Positions 1 to 7,383 of a stretch of DNA of 18,496 nt are shown piece by piece. The notes below the pieces were generated by a model. It had not been told where the DNA came from, did not search any database, and saw only the letters and a list, made by a program, of their open reading frames with translations. The DNA is taken from the NCBI GenBank assembly GCA_041627895.1, contig JBFKQC010000077.1, positions 1 through 18,496 of the forward strand. The letters run 5' to 3'. A program made the translations under genes and the position numbers. Source of the stretch: JBFKQC01 sp041627895 (GTDB taxonomy: Bacteria; Pseudomonadota; Alphaproteobacteria; Rhodobacterales; Rhodobacteraceae). Numbering within the stretch: position 1 is the stretch's first letter; every line of letters begins with the position of its first letter.

Positions 1-567
1 ACGCCGATGCTCTTCGCCTTCGGCTTCATCTTCCTGTTCACCGCAGGCGGCGTGACCGGCATCGTGCTCAGCCAGGCCGGCGTCGACCGGGCCTATCACG
101 ACACCTACTACGTCGTGGCGCATTTCCACTATGTGATGAGCCTTGGCGCGGTCTTCGGCATCTTCGCCGGCGTCTACTACTGGATCGGCAAGATGAGCGG
201 GCGGCAGTACCCGGAATGGGCCGGCAAGCTGCAGTTCTGGACGATGTTCATCGGCGCCAACATCACGTTCTTCCCGCAGCACTTCCTGGGCCGCCAGGGC
301 ATGCCGCGCCGCTACATCGACTATCCCGAGGCCTTCGCCTACTGGAACAAGATATCGACCCTCGGCGCGTTCCTCAGCTTCGCCTCGTTCCTGTTCTTTA
401 TCGGCGTGGTGATCTACACGCTGCGCGCCGGCAAACGCGTGACCGAGAACAACTATTGGAACGAGCACGCGGACACGCTGGAATGGACCCTGCCCAGCCC
501 GCCGCCCGAGCATACCTTCGAGGTGCTGCCCAAGCAGTCGGACTGGGACAAGGGTCACGCGCACTGA
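1..567 (+). CDS. ctaD: Cytochrome c oxidase subunit I, C-terminal part (aa3 type); 5' end outside the window
   Basis: Only the last 188 codons are present, open at the left edge in frame 1 and ending with TGA at 565-567. The protein is the catalytic subunit of the haem-copper oxidase in the inner membrane, which reduces O2 to water and pumps protons. The segment HDTYYVVAHFHYV is diagnostic: its last two histidines (VAHFHYV) are the axial ligands of haem a3 and haem a in the family. Several hydrophobic membrane segments are visible, with the conserved stretch FFPQHFLGRQGMPRRY before the last one. The polar tail ends in KQSDWDKGHAH. The CuB ligands and the helix VI Tyr-His crosslink lie upstream of the window. 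A strong terminator 24 bases after the stop closes the transcript, so the next gene is probably transcribed separately. Confidence 0.97.
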   Translation, partial: TPMLFAFGFIFLFTAGGVTGIVLSQAGVDRAYHDTYYVVAHFHYVMSLGAVFGIFAGVYYWIGKMSGRQYPEWAGKLQFWTMFIGANITFFPQHFLGRQGMPRRYIDYPEAFAYWNKISTLGAFLSFASFLFFIGVVIYTLRAGKRVTENNYWNEHADTLEWTLPSPPPEHTFEVLPKQSDWDKGHAH

Positions 568-590
568 TCCCGCGCAAATCCTCGCCACGA

Positions 591-619
591 AAGGCCCCGG
601 CAGATCGCCGGGGCCTTTT
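591..619 (+). terminator. Rho-independent terminator of ctaD
   Basis: Perfect stem AAGGCCCCGG (591-600) / CCGGGGCCTT (608-617). An extra C-G pair (601/607) makes 11 bp around a 5-base loop. The stem runs into TTTT at 616-619. It lies 24 bases after the ctaD stop. Confidence 0.92.
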
Positions 620-780
620 GCGTTCCACAGTCGCCTATGTTGCATCGGCGCGGGCGCGGGGCGCTATTCTCCATCGCGACAGCCGCCTATGAGCGAATCG
701 CTTTTTGCGTGTACGCTGTCACCGTTGATTGACGATTGCGTCGTCGGTTTCCGCTCATTTCCGCCAGCAAGGATTTCATC

Positions 781-2484
781 ATGACCAGAATATCCCTTTC
801 GGCCATTTCAACCGCCGCGGCCTCGACGCTTCTTGCCGGCGCCGCGCAGGCGCAAGCCCCCAGCACCTGCATCGCGAACCAGACCACCGGATCGGTCGTG
901 ATCGCCGACCAGATCCCCTGCGACTACAAGGACGGCGATGCGCTTGGCGCCGCCGGCCTGTCGAACTTCGCCTGGAACACGTTCATCGCGATGAACTGGC
1001 CCGCCGAAGACCCGTTCGCGGCGCCCTACGACCGCGGCGTGCCGGACGCCAATTCGAAGATCGGCGCGCCGGGACAGCCGGGCGAGGACACGCCCATCGT
1101 CGTCTGGGACAGCTGGCGCGAAAAGCGCGAGCTGTTCGTGATCCGCGACAATGCCGGCAGCTACATGTACGTCGCGCCGCAGCCCTTCAACGACGGCCAG
1201 CCGCCCTCGACCACCGGGCCGAACCCGCAGATCGCCGCCTGTACCGGCGCCGCGCCGCCGCCCGCGGGCCACATCACCGCCCTGCAGACCAACAAGGTCG
1301 AGAACTACCTGGACGAGACCGACGAGATCGGCCTGGCGATCCTCTGGGCCGGGACCGACACCGCAGAGCTGACCGAGGAAACGCTGGTGCGCTACCAGGT
1401 CAAGTTCAACTACGAACACTACGAGGACATCCGCACGAAGCAATGGTGGAACCCGTCGACCCTGACCGCGGCGATCGGCGCCGAGCAGACCAGCGGCAAC
1501 GGCGCGGGCGTGGTGCTGACCAGCGGGTCGAACGCCGCCGGAACGCCCGGCGCGATCCTCACGAAATCGGCCTGGAAACTGCTGGACCAGTCAGAGATCG
1601 ACGGCGGCACCTACTACACGCAATCCTCGATCTTCTACGAGACCGAGAACGGCGAGCCCTGCTATGGCTACGGCACCTTCGGGCTGGTCGGGCTGCACAT
1701 CATCCGCAAGACCGATCACTTCCCCTACCTGTTCTTCTCGACCTTCGAGCACAACGGCAACTACCCGGGCGCCTTTACCTATGCCAACACCAATGCCCAG
1801 GGGCCCTCGGCCGGCACCTTCGCCGCGTCGCAGACCAATCCCTTCGGCATCGCCTACAGGAACCCCGCCGACCCGGCGCCGAACCCGTCGGTCATGCTGA
1901 CGCCGGGCTATCCGGCGACGCGGCTTCTGAAGAAGCTGCCCGAGGTGGACGCGGCGAATGCCAGCGTCGCAGCGATGCTGTCCGGCACGGTCTGGGCGAA
2001 CTACAGCCTCGTCGGCTTTCAGTCGATGCCCACCGACCCGCCCGCCGACTACATGACCGGCGGCTACTACCAGCAGGGCGGCCCGGCCGGCTCGGGCGGC
2101 AACGACGGCTATTTCCCGCCCTACTTCGCCGACCAGGACTATTACCTGGCCAACGCCGTGATCGAGACCAGCCAGCGGTTCCAGTTCTTCACCGGCTCGT
2201 TCTCGGCGGCGACCGACAACAACATCATCATGTACCCGAACAACGACCCGAACGGGAATGCCGGCGGCAAGCAGGACTTCTCGATCAACATGGGCGGCTG
2301 CATGGGGTGCCACGGGCGCGGCCAGGCCACCGGGTTCAGCTTCACGCTGGGTGGGGCCAAGGCAGAGCCCAAGACCTTCTCGGCCGAAACGCTGTCGGAC
2401 AAATGCGCGGGCGAGGACGGCGGTGCGGCAGAGCTGTTCGCCAGCTTCGACGACGCGACCGGCATCTGCACGCTGAACAAGTGA
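781..2484 (+). CDS. Secreted protein of unknown function with one C-terminal CXXCH (c-type haem) motif
   Basis: A 567-aa protein, TGA at 2482-2484. The chosen start is ATG 781, because AAGGA lies 9 bases upstream and a typical signal peptide follows directly (cleavage expected near AGAAQA/QAPS, residue 24). A TTG start at 736 would add 15 residues before the signal peptide and is less likely. The mature part is therefore periplasmic or exported. The only recognisable motif is CMGCH at residues 507-511, the covalent haem c attachment signature, about 55 residues from the C-terminus. Six further cysteines are spread through the protein. No clear Met ligand follows the motif, so the sixth haem ligand is unknown. 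The N-terminal block FAWNTFIAMNWP resembles a motif I have seen in other uncharacterised secreted proteins, but I cannot name a family. The gene is followed at 65 bp by an ABC importer operon in the same direction. Haem attachment is inferred from the motif alone. Confidence 0.85.
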   Translation: MTRISLSAISTAAASTLLAGAAQAQAPSTCIANQTTGSVVIADQIPCDYKDGDALGAAGLSNFAWNTFIAMNWPAEDPFAAPYDRGVPDANSKIGAPGQPGEDTPIVVWDSWREKRELFVIRDNAGSYMYVAPQPFNDGQPPSTTGPNPQIAACTGAAPPPAGHITALQTNKVENYLDETDEIGLAILWAGTDTAELTEETLVRYQVKFNYEHYEDIRTKQWWNPSTLTAAIGAEQTSGNGAGVVLTSGSNAAGTPGAILTKSAWKLLDQSEIDGGTYYTQSSIFYETENGEPCYGYGTFGLVGLHIIRKTDHFPYLFFSTFEHNGNYPGAFTYANTNAQGPSAGTFAASQTNPFGIAYRNPADPAPNPSVMLTPGYPATRLLKKLPEVDAANASVAAMLSGTVWANYSLVGFQSMPTDPPADYMTGGYYQQGGPAGSGGNDGYFPPYFADQDYYLANAVIETSQRFQFFTGSFSAATDNNIIMYPNNDPNGNAGGKQDFSINMGGCMGCHGRGQATGFSFTLGGAKAEPKTFSAETLSDKCAGEDGGAAELFASFDDATGICTLNK

Positions 2485-2491
2485 CACGGCC

Positions 2492-2523
2492 GGCGGGCTG
2501 GGCCGCGGACGGCCCCGCCCGCC
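2492..2523 (+). other. Strong intercistronic hairpin between the haem-motif gene and the ABC binding-protein gene
   Basis: GGCGGGC (2492-2498), T, GGGCCG (2500-2505), loop CGGA (2506-2509), CGGCCC (2510-2515), C, GCCCGCC (2517-2523). This gives 13 G-C pairs interrupted by one T/C mismatch. No T-run follows, so it is not a canonical intrinsic terminator. It starts 7 bases after one stop and ends 27 bases before the next ATG. A role in mRNA stability or partial termination is inferred. Confidence 0.7.
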
Positions 2524-2549
2524 TGCCCCCTCCGCAGAAAGGACATCCG

Positions 2550-3620
2550 ATGACCTTCCGACAGATTCCCGCCGCCCTCGCCGCGCTCGCACTGGCCGCG
2601 GCGCCCCTCGCCGCGCCGGCCGAGCCGATCACCATCACCGACCAGCTTGGCAAGACCGTCACGCTGGACGGCCCGGCCAGGCGCGTCGTCGTGCTGCCCA
2701 AGCCCGGCCCGAACATGGTGATCGCGGTCGCCGGCGGCACCGACAAGATCATCGGCATGCACCCGGCCGCGCAATCCAGCCTGATGGACGGCATCCTCGG
2801 CAAGCTGCACCCCGAAATCGCCGCGATCCCGACCGGCATGGTCGGCGACGGCTTCACCCCGAATATCGAGGAAATGCTGGCCGCCGAGCCGGACGTGGTG
2901 ATCCAGTGGGGCTACAAGGTCGAGGAGATCATCGAGCCGATGGAACGCGTGGGCATCCCGGTCGTGGCGTTTTCCTGGGGCACCTACGAGATCGAGGCGG
3001 AACAGATCGCGCTTCTGGGCAAGATACTCGGCGAAGAAGACCGCGCGGCGGCGATCCTCGACTGGCACAAGTCGGTGCGCGACCAGGTCGACGCGGCGGT
3101 GTCGGGCATCCCGCACGAGGACCGCGCGCGGATCATCTTCTTCTCCACCTTCAGCGAGGGCGAGCTCGCCGCCTGGGGCCGCGACGAGCTGATCTTCCAG
3201 GTGCCGGGGCTTCGCAACGTGGTGTTCGAGGCCGGCATCGACCAGGGCACCGTGGTGCTGGATGCCGAGCAGGTGCTGGAATGGGACCCCGACATCATCT
3301 TCCTGAACTTCTTCAACCACGACGCCACGCCGCAGGACGTCTATGACGACCCGCGATTCCAGGGGCTTTCGGCGGTGCAGAACCGGCGCGTCTACAAGTC
3401 GCCCCGGCTGACCTCGAATTCGAACGAGACGCCGCTCTTGTGGGCCTGGTTCGCCTCGGTCGCCTATCCGGACCGCTTCAGCTTCGACCATGTGCGCGAG
3501 ATCGCCGGACAGTTCGAGGCGATGTACGGGGTTGCGCCCAGCGGCGAGGACATCGACGATCTTCTGCATGTCGAGCACAACAGCATCAGCGAGGGCTATG
3601 CCGCGATCGTCGGCAAATAG
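2550..3620 (+). CDS. Periplasmic substrate-binding protein of a FecB/BtuF-type ABC importer
   Basis: 356 aa, ATG 2550 with AGAAAGGA 7 bases upstream, TAG at 3618-3620. A Sec signal peptide is clear (MTFRQIP then an Ala/Leu core, cleavage expected near APA/EPIT, residue 24). No lipobox cysteine is seen, so the protein should be soluble in the periplasm. The mature part starts with the family pattern ITITDQLGKTVTLDGPARRVV and has the two-lobe layout of class III binding proteins, including IEEMLAAEPDVVI in lobe 1 and VLEWDPDIIFL in lobe 2. Known substrates of this family are ferric siderophores, haem, cobalamin and, in some members, molybdate. The sequence does not decide among these, and no TonB-dependent receptor gene lies in the window. 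The permease starts 24 bp downstream, so the genes form an operon. It delivers ligand to the FecCD-type permease encoded next. Confidence 0.92.
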   Translation: MTFRQIPAALAALALAAAPLAAPAEPITITDQLGKTVTLDGPARRVVVLPKPGPNMVIAVAGGTDKIIGMHPAAQSSLMDGILGKLHPEIAAIPTGMVGDGFTPNIEEMLAAEPDVVIQWGYKVEEIIEPMERVGIPVVAFSWGTYEIEAEQIALLGKILGEEDRAAAILDWHKSVRDQVDAAVSGIPHEDRARIIFFSTFSEGELAAWGRDELIFQVPGLRNVVFEAGIDQGTVVLDAEQVLEWDPDIIFLNFFNHDATPQDVYDDPRFQGLSAVQNRRVYKSPRLTSNSNETPLLWAWFASVAYPDRFSFDHVREIAGQFEAMYGVAPSGEDIDDLLHVEHNSISEGYAAIVGK

Positions 3621-3644
3621 CCCCTGCCCGGCGGACCGGCGCGC

Positions 3645-4712
3645 GTGACCAGCGACATCAGCCAGCCCGCTGCCGTTCGGCCCGCTGCCGCCAGGCCGGC
3701 GCGGCTGCGCGGCTTCTGGCTGGCGGTTGGCGTCGTCGCGCCGGTGCTGTTGGTCGTGTCGCTCTCGGCGGGGCGGTTCGACGTGCCCTTCGGCACCGTT
3801 CTGGCGGTGCTTTTCGACAACGTCCTGCCGCTCGGCGCCGAGTATTCGCGCACCGAGGAAACCGTGGTGGAACTGGTCCGCCTGCCCCGCATCCTGACCG
3901 CGATCCTCGCCGGCGCGGGGCTGGCCGTCGCCGGGGCGGCCTTGCAGGGCGTGTTCCGCAACCCGCTGGTGGGCCCGCAGATCATCGGTGTTTCGTCCGG
4001 CGCGGGCTTCGGCGGGGCGCTGGCGATCCTGCTGGTCGGCAGCGCCACCGCGATCGTCGGCTTCGCGTTTGCCTTCGGGCTGCTTGCGATGGCCATCGTC
4101 TATGCCATGAGCCGGATCGACAACCAGGCGCCGGTGCTGATGCTGGTGTTGTCGGGCGTCGTCACCGGCGCCTTCTTCACCGCGCTGACCTCGGCGGTGA
4201 AATACGTGGCCGATCCCGACGACAAGCTGCCCGCCATCGTCTACTGGCTGATGGGCAGCCTCGCCTCGACCGGCTGGGACGACGTGGCGGTGATCGGCCT
4301 GCCGGCGCTGCTGGGCGGGCTTGTGATCGTCGCGCTCCGGTTCCGGATCGACGTGCTTTCGTTCGGCGACGAGGACGCCGAGGCGCTGGGCGTGCAGGTC
4401 GAGCGGGTGCGCTGGCTGGTGCTGGCGGCGGTCGCGCTGATCTCGGCCGCGGTGGTAGCCGTGGCGGGCGTCGTGGGCTGGATCGGACTCGTGGTGCCGC
4501 ATTTCGCGCGGATGCTGGTGGGGCCGGGCCACGGCGCACTGCTGCCGGCCTCGGCGGCGCTCGGCGCGATCTATCTTCTGATCATCGACGGCATCGCGCG
4601 CACCGCCACCGCCGCCGAGATCCCGCTCGGCATCCTGACCGCGCTGATCGGCGCGCCGGTCTTTGCGGTGCTGCTGCGCCGCGCGCACCTGTCGGGGTGG
4701 CGGCGTGATTGA
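3645..4712 (+). CDS. FecCD/BtuC-type ABC importer permease
   Basis: 355 aa, GTG 3645, TGA 4710-4712. The start is a GTG with no strong Shine-Dalgarno sequence. No earlier start fits, since the stop of the binding-protein gene lies only 24 bases upstream. The protein is strongly hydrophobic, with about ten membrane segments expected for this family. Diagnostic blocks are present: RLPRILTAILAGAGLAVAG, then GAALQGVFRNPL (about residues 97-108) followed by the SSGAG-containing helix, and GWIGLVVPHFAR near residues 278-289. The segment DVLSFGDEDAEALGVQ matches the cytoplasmic coupling loop that contacts the ATPase. In this family two copies form the inner-membrane channel. The stop overlaps the start of the ATPase gene by 8 bases, which implies translational coupling. 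Confidence 0.93.
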   Translation: MTSDISQPAAVRPAAARPARLRGFWLAVGVVAPVLLVVSLSAGRFDVPFGTVLAVLFDNVLPLGAEYSRTEETVVELVRLPRILTAILAGAGLAVAGAALQGVFRNPLVGPQIIGVSSGAGFGGALAILLVGSATAIVGFAFAFGLLAMAIVYAMSRIDNQAPVLMLVLSGVVTGAFFTALTSAVKYVADPDDKLPAIVYWLMGSLASTGWDDVAVIGLPALLGGLVIVALRFRIDVLSFGDEDAEALGVQVERVRWLVLAAVALISAAVVAVAGVVGWIGLVVPHFARMLVGPGHGALLPASAALGAIYLLIIDGIARTATAAEIPLGILTALIGAPVFAVLLRRAHLSGWRRD

Positions 4713-5457
4713 GGTTGACGGCGCCGGCGTCGCCTTTGGCGGTCGCTTCGTGTTCCGGCATCTCGGCTGGCGTCTCGAGCGCGGCGAAATCCTCGCGATC
4801 CTCGGCCGGAACGGTCGCGGCAAGACCACGCTTCTGCGCGCGCTTCTCGGGCTGCAACGGCTGACCGAGGGCCGCATCGCCACCGCCGGCAGCCTCGGCT
4901 ACGTGCCGCAGCGCACCAGCACACCGTTCAACTTCACGGTGCTCGAAGTGGTGCTGACCGGCCGCGCGCGCCACCTTTCGCTGTTCCAGAACCCCGGGCC
5001 GGAGGACCGCGCCAAGGCGCGCGCGTCGCTCGCCACCCTCGGCATCGCCGATTTCGAAGAGCGCCGGATCGAGGACCTGAGCGGCGGCGAGCGCCAGCTC
5101 GTGTTCATCGCCCGGGCGCTTGCCGCCGAATCCGACGTGCTGGTCCTCGACGAGCCGACATCGGCGCTGGACTATCGCAACCAGGACCTGATCCTTTCGG
5201 TCCTGCGAGACGTCGCCCGGCACAAGGGGCTGACGGTGGTCTTCGCCTCGCACTACCCGCAGCACGCGCTTCTGACCGCGGACCGCGTGCTTCTGATGGA
5301 CGAAGCGGACCGGGCCGAATTCGGCGCGACCGCCGAGGTCATGTCCGAGGCGAGCCTTTCGGCGCTTTACGACATCCCGATGCGCCACCTCGACGGCCGG
5401 GACGCGGGCGCGCACATGGTGCCGGTCTTTCTGGCCGGACGGGGCGCAAGCCGCTAA
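4705..5457 (+). CDS. ATP-binding protein of the FecCD-type ABC importer
   Basis: 250 aa from GTG 4705, which lies inside the end of the permease gene (GTGATTGA) behind GGGGTGG at 4694-4700. An upstream in-frame GTG at 4663 would only add permease-frame shadow residues. All ATPase motifs are present: Walker A GRNGRGKTT (34-42), Q-loop GYVPQ (Q69), signature LSGGERQ (125-131), Walker B VLVLDEP (145-151), D-loop SALD (153-156) and H-loop His183. The length and the RAL near residue 137 (FIARALA) fit the FepC/FhuC/BtuD group. The protein drives import through the upstream permease from the cytoplasmic side. It is the last gene of the operon, and about 370 bp without a gene follows. Confidence 0.94.
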   Translation: MIEVDGAGVAFGGRFVFRHLGWRLERGEILAILGRNGRGKTTLLRALLGLQRLTEGRIATAGSLGYVPQRTSTPFNFTVLEVVLTGRARHLSLFQNPGPEDRAKARASLATLGIADFEERRIEDLSGGERQLVFIARALAAESDVLVLDEPTSALDYRNQDLILSVLRDVARHKGLTVVFASHYPQHALLTADRVLLMDEADRAEFGATAEVMSEASLSALYDIPMRHLDGRDAGAHMVPVFLAGRGASR

Positions 5458-5558
5458 GCCGCCGTCCGCGCAGAAACCGCGGGCCCGGCGCGCCGGCACG
5501 GGACTGGCCTCGGCGGATGCAGGTCGGATTTGGCCTGTTGCTGCCGCTCGGGCGGTCG

Positions 5559-5584
5559 TCTCGGCGCGGGATCTCGGCGCGGGA
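5559..5584. repeat. Perfect tandem repeat, 2 x 13 bp
   Basis: TCTCGGCGCGGGA occurs at 5559-5571 and again at 5572-5584 with no mismatch. It lies 16 bases before the long inverted repeat. Confidence 0.9.
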
Positions 5585-5599
5585 CAAGGCCGCAAGGCC

Positions 5600-5739
5600 G
5601 CCGCGCCATCGCCGACCCGCCCCCCGGGGCGGCGATTGGGTTAGGCTGGCGCGTCGATCCGGGGTTACGCGGGAACCGCGGCATAAAGCGCGTCGACCGG
5701 CCGTCGGCTCGCCACCCCGCGGGTCGGCGATGGCGCGGC
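5600..5739. repeat. Long inverted-repeat (cruciform/hairpin) element, 21-bp perfect arms
   Basis: The left arm 5600-5620 (core GCGCCATCGCCGACCCGC at 5603-5620) is the exact reverse complement of the right arm 5719-5739. After a 4-base bulge (CCCC, 5621-5624), bases 5626-5635 pair with 5709-5718 with one mismatch. The spacer also contains GGTT-N7-AACC (5663-5677), which can form a loop at the tip. No open frame in the spacer looks coding. It could be a hairpin in the mRNA of the ABC operon, a small-RNA-like structure, or the remnant of a palindromic mobile repeat. Confidence 0.85.
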
Positions 5740-5825
5740 TTCGCTCGGCAACGGCAATCGCAGCAATAGCCCATTCCGCCGCCGGTGCGGTTCCATCACC
5801 GCCCATACCGCCCTAGATACCATCC

Positions 5826-6341
5826 ATGCCCTATCGCTGGACCGAACAGGACACCACAGGCCGGAACGCCCCGCTCTGGCGGCTCTGCCTCTGGCCGCAC
5901 CGCTCGCTGTCGCCGCGCGGCTTCGTGACCTTCATCGCGCTCACCTCGGCGATGCTGTCGCTGCCGATCCTTGCGGCGCTCGGCACGCCGGTCCTCTGGG
6001 TGCTGCTGCCGTTTCTCGCCGGCGCCGTGGCACTGGTCTGGCATTTCCTCCGGCGCAGCTATGCCGACGCCGCGCTGCGCGAGGATCTCGCGCTCTGGCG
6101 CGACCGGATCGAGCTGGTGCGCATCGATCCGCGCGGCCCCGCGCAAAACTGGCAGGCCGACCCCTTCCGGGTGCGCCTCGAGATGCACGAAACCGGCGGG
6201 CCGGTCGCGAACTACCTGACCCTCACCGGCGCCGGCCGCGCGGTCGAGATCGGCGCCTTCCTCAGCCCCGACGAGCGAGTCCTGCTCTACCGCGACCTCT
6301 CCGACCGGCTTCGCCGGCTCGACGTCAACGCCCCGGCCTGA
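5826..6341 (+). CDS. DUF2244 family integral membrane protein
   Basis: 171 aa, ATG 5826, TGA 6339-6341. The N-terminus (PYRWTEQDT) is followed by the family's arginine/leucine-rich lead-in (LSPRGFVTFI), then two membrane segments at about residues 32-52 and 55-73 with a short connecting turn. A soluble C-terminal part of about 95 residues contains the conserved WQADPFRVRL pattern and ends with a FLSPDERVLLYRDL-type stretch, both typical of DUF2244. The family is widespread in alphaproteobacteria and has no established function. The protein is expected in the inner membrane with the C-terminal domain in the cytoplasm. No Shine-Dalgarno sequence precedes the ATG, and a weak -10-like TAGATA (5814-5819) lies at the distance expected for a leaderless message. 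Confidence 0.88.
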   Translation: MPYRWTEQDTTGRNAPLWRLCLWPHRSLSPRGFVTFIALTSAMLSLPILAALGTPVLWVLLPFLAGAVALVWHFLRRSYADAALREDLALWRDRIELVRIDPRGPAQNWQADPFRVRLEMHETGGPVANYLTLTGAGRAVEIGAFLSPDERVLLYRDLSDRLRRLDVNAPA

Positions 6342-6426
6342 GGCGGACCCTCCCCGCCGCCCCATTGACAGCGCGGGCCATATCCCCGACCACCGGGCGC
6401 ACCCGCCGCAGCCGCCCGCACCGCCG

Positions 6427-7383
6427 ATGACCTTCTTCTGGATCGCCCTCGCCCTCGCCGCCGCCGCGTTTGCCGCGATCTGGCTGCATCACCTGTTCGA
6501 GGGCGAATGGCTGCCGCACGACATCCGGCGCGAATGGCGGCTGTCGCGCCTCGACCTGCGCGAGCTCGACAGCCGCTGGGCCGCGGCAGAGGCCCGCGCG
6601 CCCATCGTCATCACGCTGACCACGACCCCCAGCCGCATCGGCCTTCTGCCGCACATGCTGAAAAGCCTCCTCGACCAGACCCGCCCGCCGGCGCGGATCG
6701 AACTGAACGTGCCCGGGGAAAGCCTGCGCGAAGGCGTGCGCTACGCGGTTCCCGCCGAACTGGAGGGCCTGAAATCGGTGGCGATCCATCGCACCGGCGA
6801 TCTCGGCCCCGGCACCAAGCTGATCCCGACGCTTCGCCGCCATGACCCCGACCAGGCGCTGCTGGTGCTCGACGACGACCGCATCTATCCCGGCTGGCTG
6901 GTGGCGCGCTACGAGGCCGCGATGTCAGAGTTGCCCGACGCGGCGCTGACCATGGGCGGCTGGATCGTGCCCGCGGACCTGACGGACCGCTTCACCACGA
7001 TCCGCTCGAGCCTGCTGATGCAGGCCCCTGCCCCGATCCGCGCGCCGCGCCTCAGCCGCCCGCGCGAGATCGACGTGATGCTGGGGGTGTTTTCCTACCT
7101 CGTCCGGCCGCGCTACTTCGACCTCGCCGAGATCGAGGCGCTCGACGCCGATCCCGCGCCCCTGCGCTACGTCGACGACGTGCGCACCAGCGCGCTCTGC
7201 CGCGCACCGAAATACGTGATCCCGGCCCCGAGCCTCAGCTTCGTGCCCTGGCGCCGGCGCCGGGCGTTCCAGTCGACCCGCCTGGGACTTTTCAACCGCG
7301 GGCCGGGCGACACCGACGAGCGCCCGAACACGCTGGCGATCCGGCATTTCGCCAGCCGCTGGCGCGTCGGCGGGCCGCAATAG
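6427..7383 (+). CDS. Membrane-anchored GT-A type glycosyltransferase, specificity unknown
   Basis: 318 aa, ATG 6427, TAG 7381-7383. A single hydrophobic segment at residues 3-20 (FFWIALALAAAAFAAIWL) should anchor it in the inner membrane. The rest looks soluble. The GT-A fold is suggested by VITLTTTPSRI at the start of the domain (nucleotide-sugar side) and by a D-D-D triplet at residues 149-151 in LVLDDDRIYP, which corresponds to the metal-binding DXD motif. MGGWIVPADL fits the acceptor-side block. I cannot assign a sugar or acceptor. It starts 85 bp after the DUF2244 gene on the same strand and may share its transcript. Annotation as a GT2-like or 'family A' glycosyltransferase is reasonable; hydrolase or nucleotidyltransferase alternatives fit less well. 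Confidence 0.8.
   Translation: MTFFWIALALAAAAFAAIWLHHLFEGEWLPHDIRREWRLSRLDLRELDSRWAAAEARAPIVITLTTTPSRIGLLPHMLKSLLDQTRPPARIELNVPGESLREGVRYAVPAELEGLKSVAIHRTGDLGPGTKLIPTLRRHDPDQALLVLDDDRIYPGWLVARYEAAMSELPDAALTMGGWIVPADLTDRFTTIRSSLLMQAPAPIRAPRLSRPREIDVMLGVFSYLVRPRYFDLAEIEALDADPAPLRYVDDVRTSALCRAPKYVIPAPSLSFVPWRRRRAFQSTRLGLFNRGPGDTDERPNTLAIRHFASRWRVGGPQ

Larger units (their letters stand above)
5458..5825. other. Gene-free, repeat-rich intergenic region
   Basis: No credible gene, tRNA or T-rich terminator is visible in these 368 bases. Open frames here on both strands have proline/arginine-rich shadow composition. The stretch holds a 12-bp palindrome CCGGCGCGCCGG (5485-5496), a tandem 13-bp repeat (5559-5584) and a long inverted-repeat element (5600-5739). 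The start of the DUF2244 gene follows without an obvious ribosome binding site. Confidence 0.7.

Noticed and set aside
729..2549. In-frame upstream extension of the binding-protein frame through the whole haem-motif gene
   Set aside because: The extension reads as arginine-rich shadow sequence. The real start at 2550 has a good ribosome site and a signal peptide.
2142..4883. A 913-codon open frame on the minus strand across the ABC importer genes
   Set aside because: It is rich in Arg, His, Gln and Asp, has no domain, and lies opposite well-recognised genes. Long antisense frames are expected at this GC content.
5485..5496. Palindrome CCGGCGCGCCGG as terminator of the ABC operon
   Set aside because: It has almost no loop when folded and no T-run. 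Short GC palindromes are common here.
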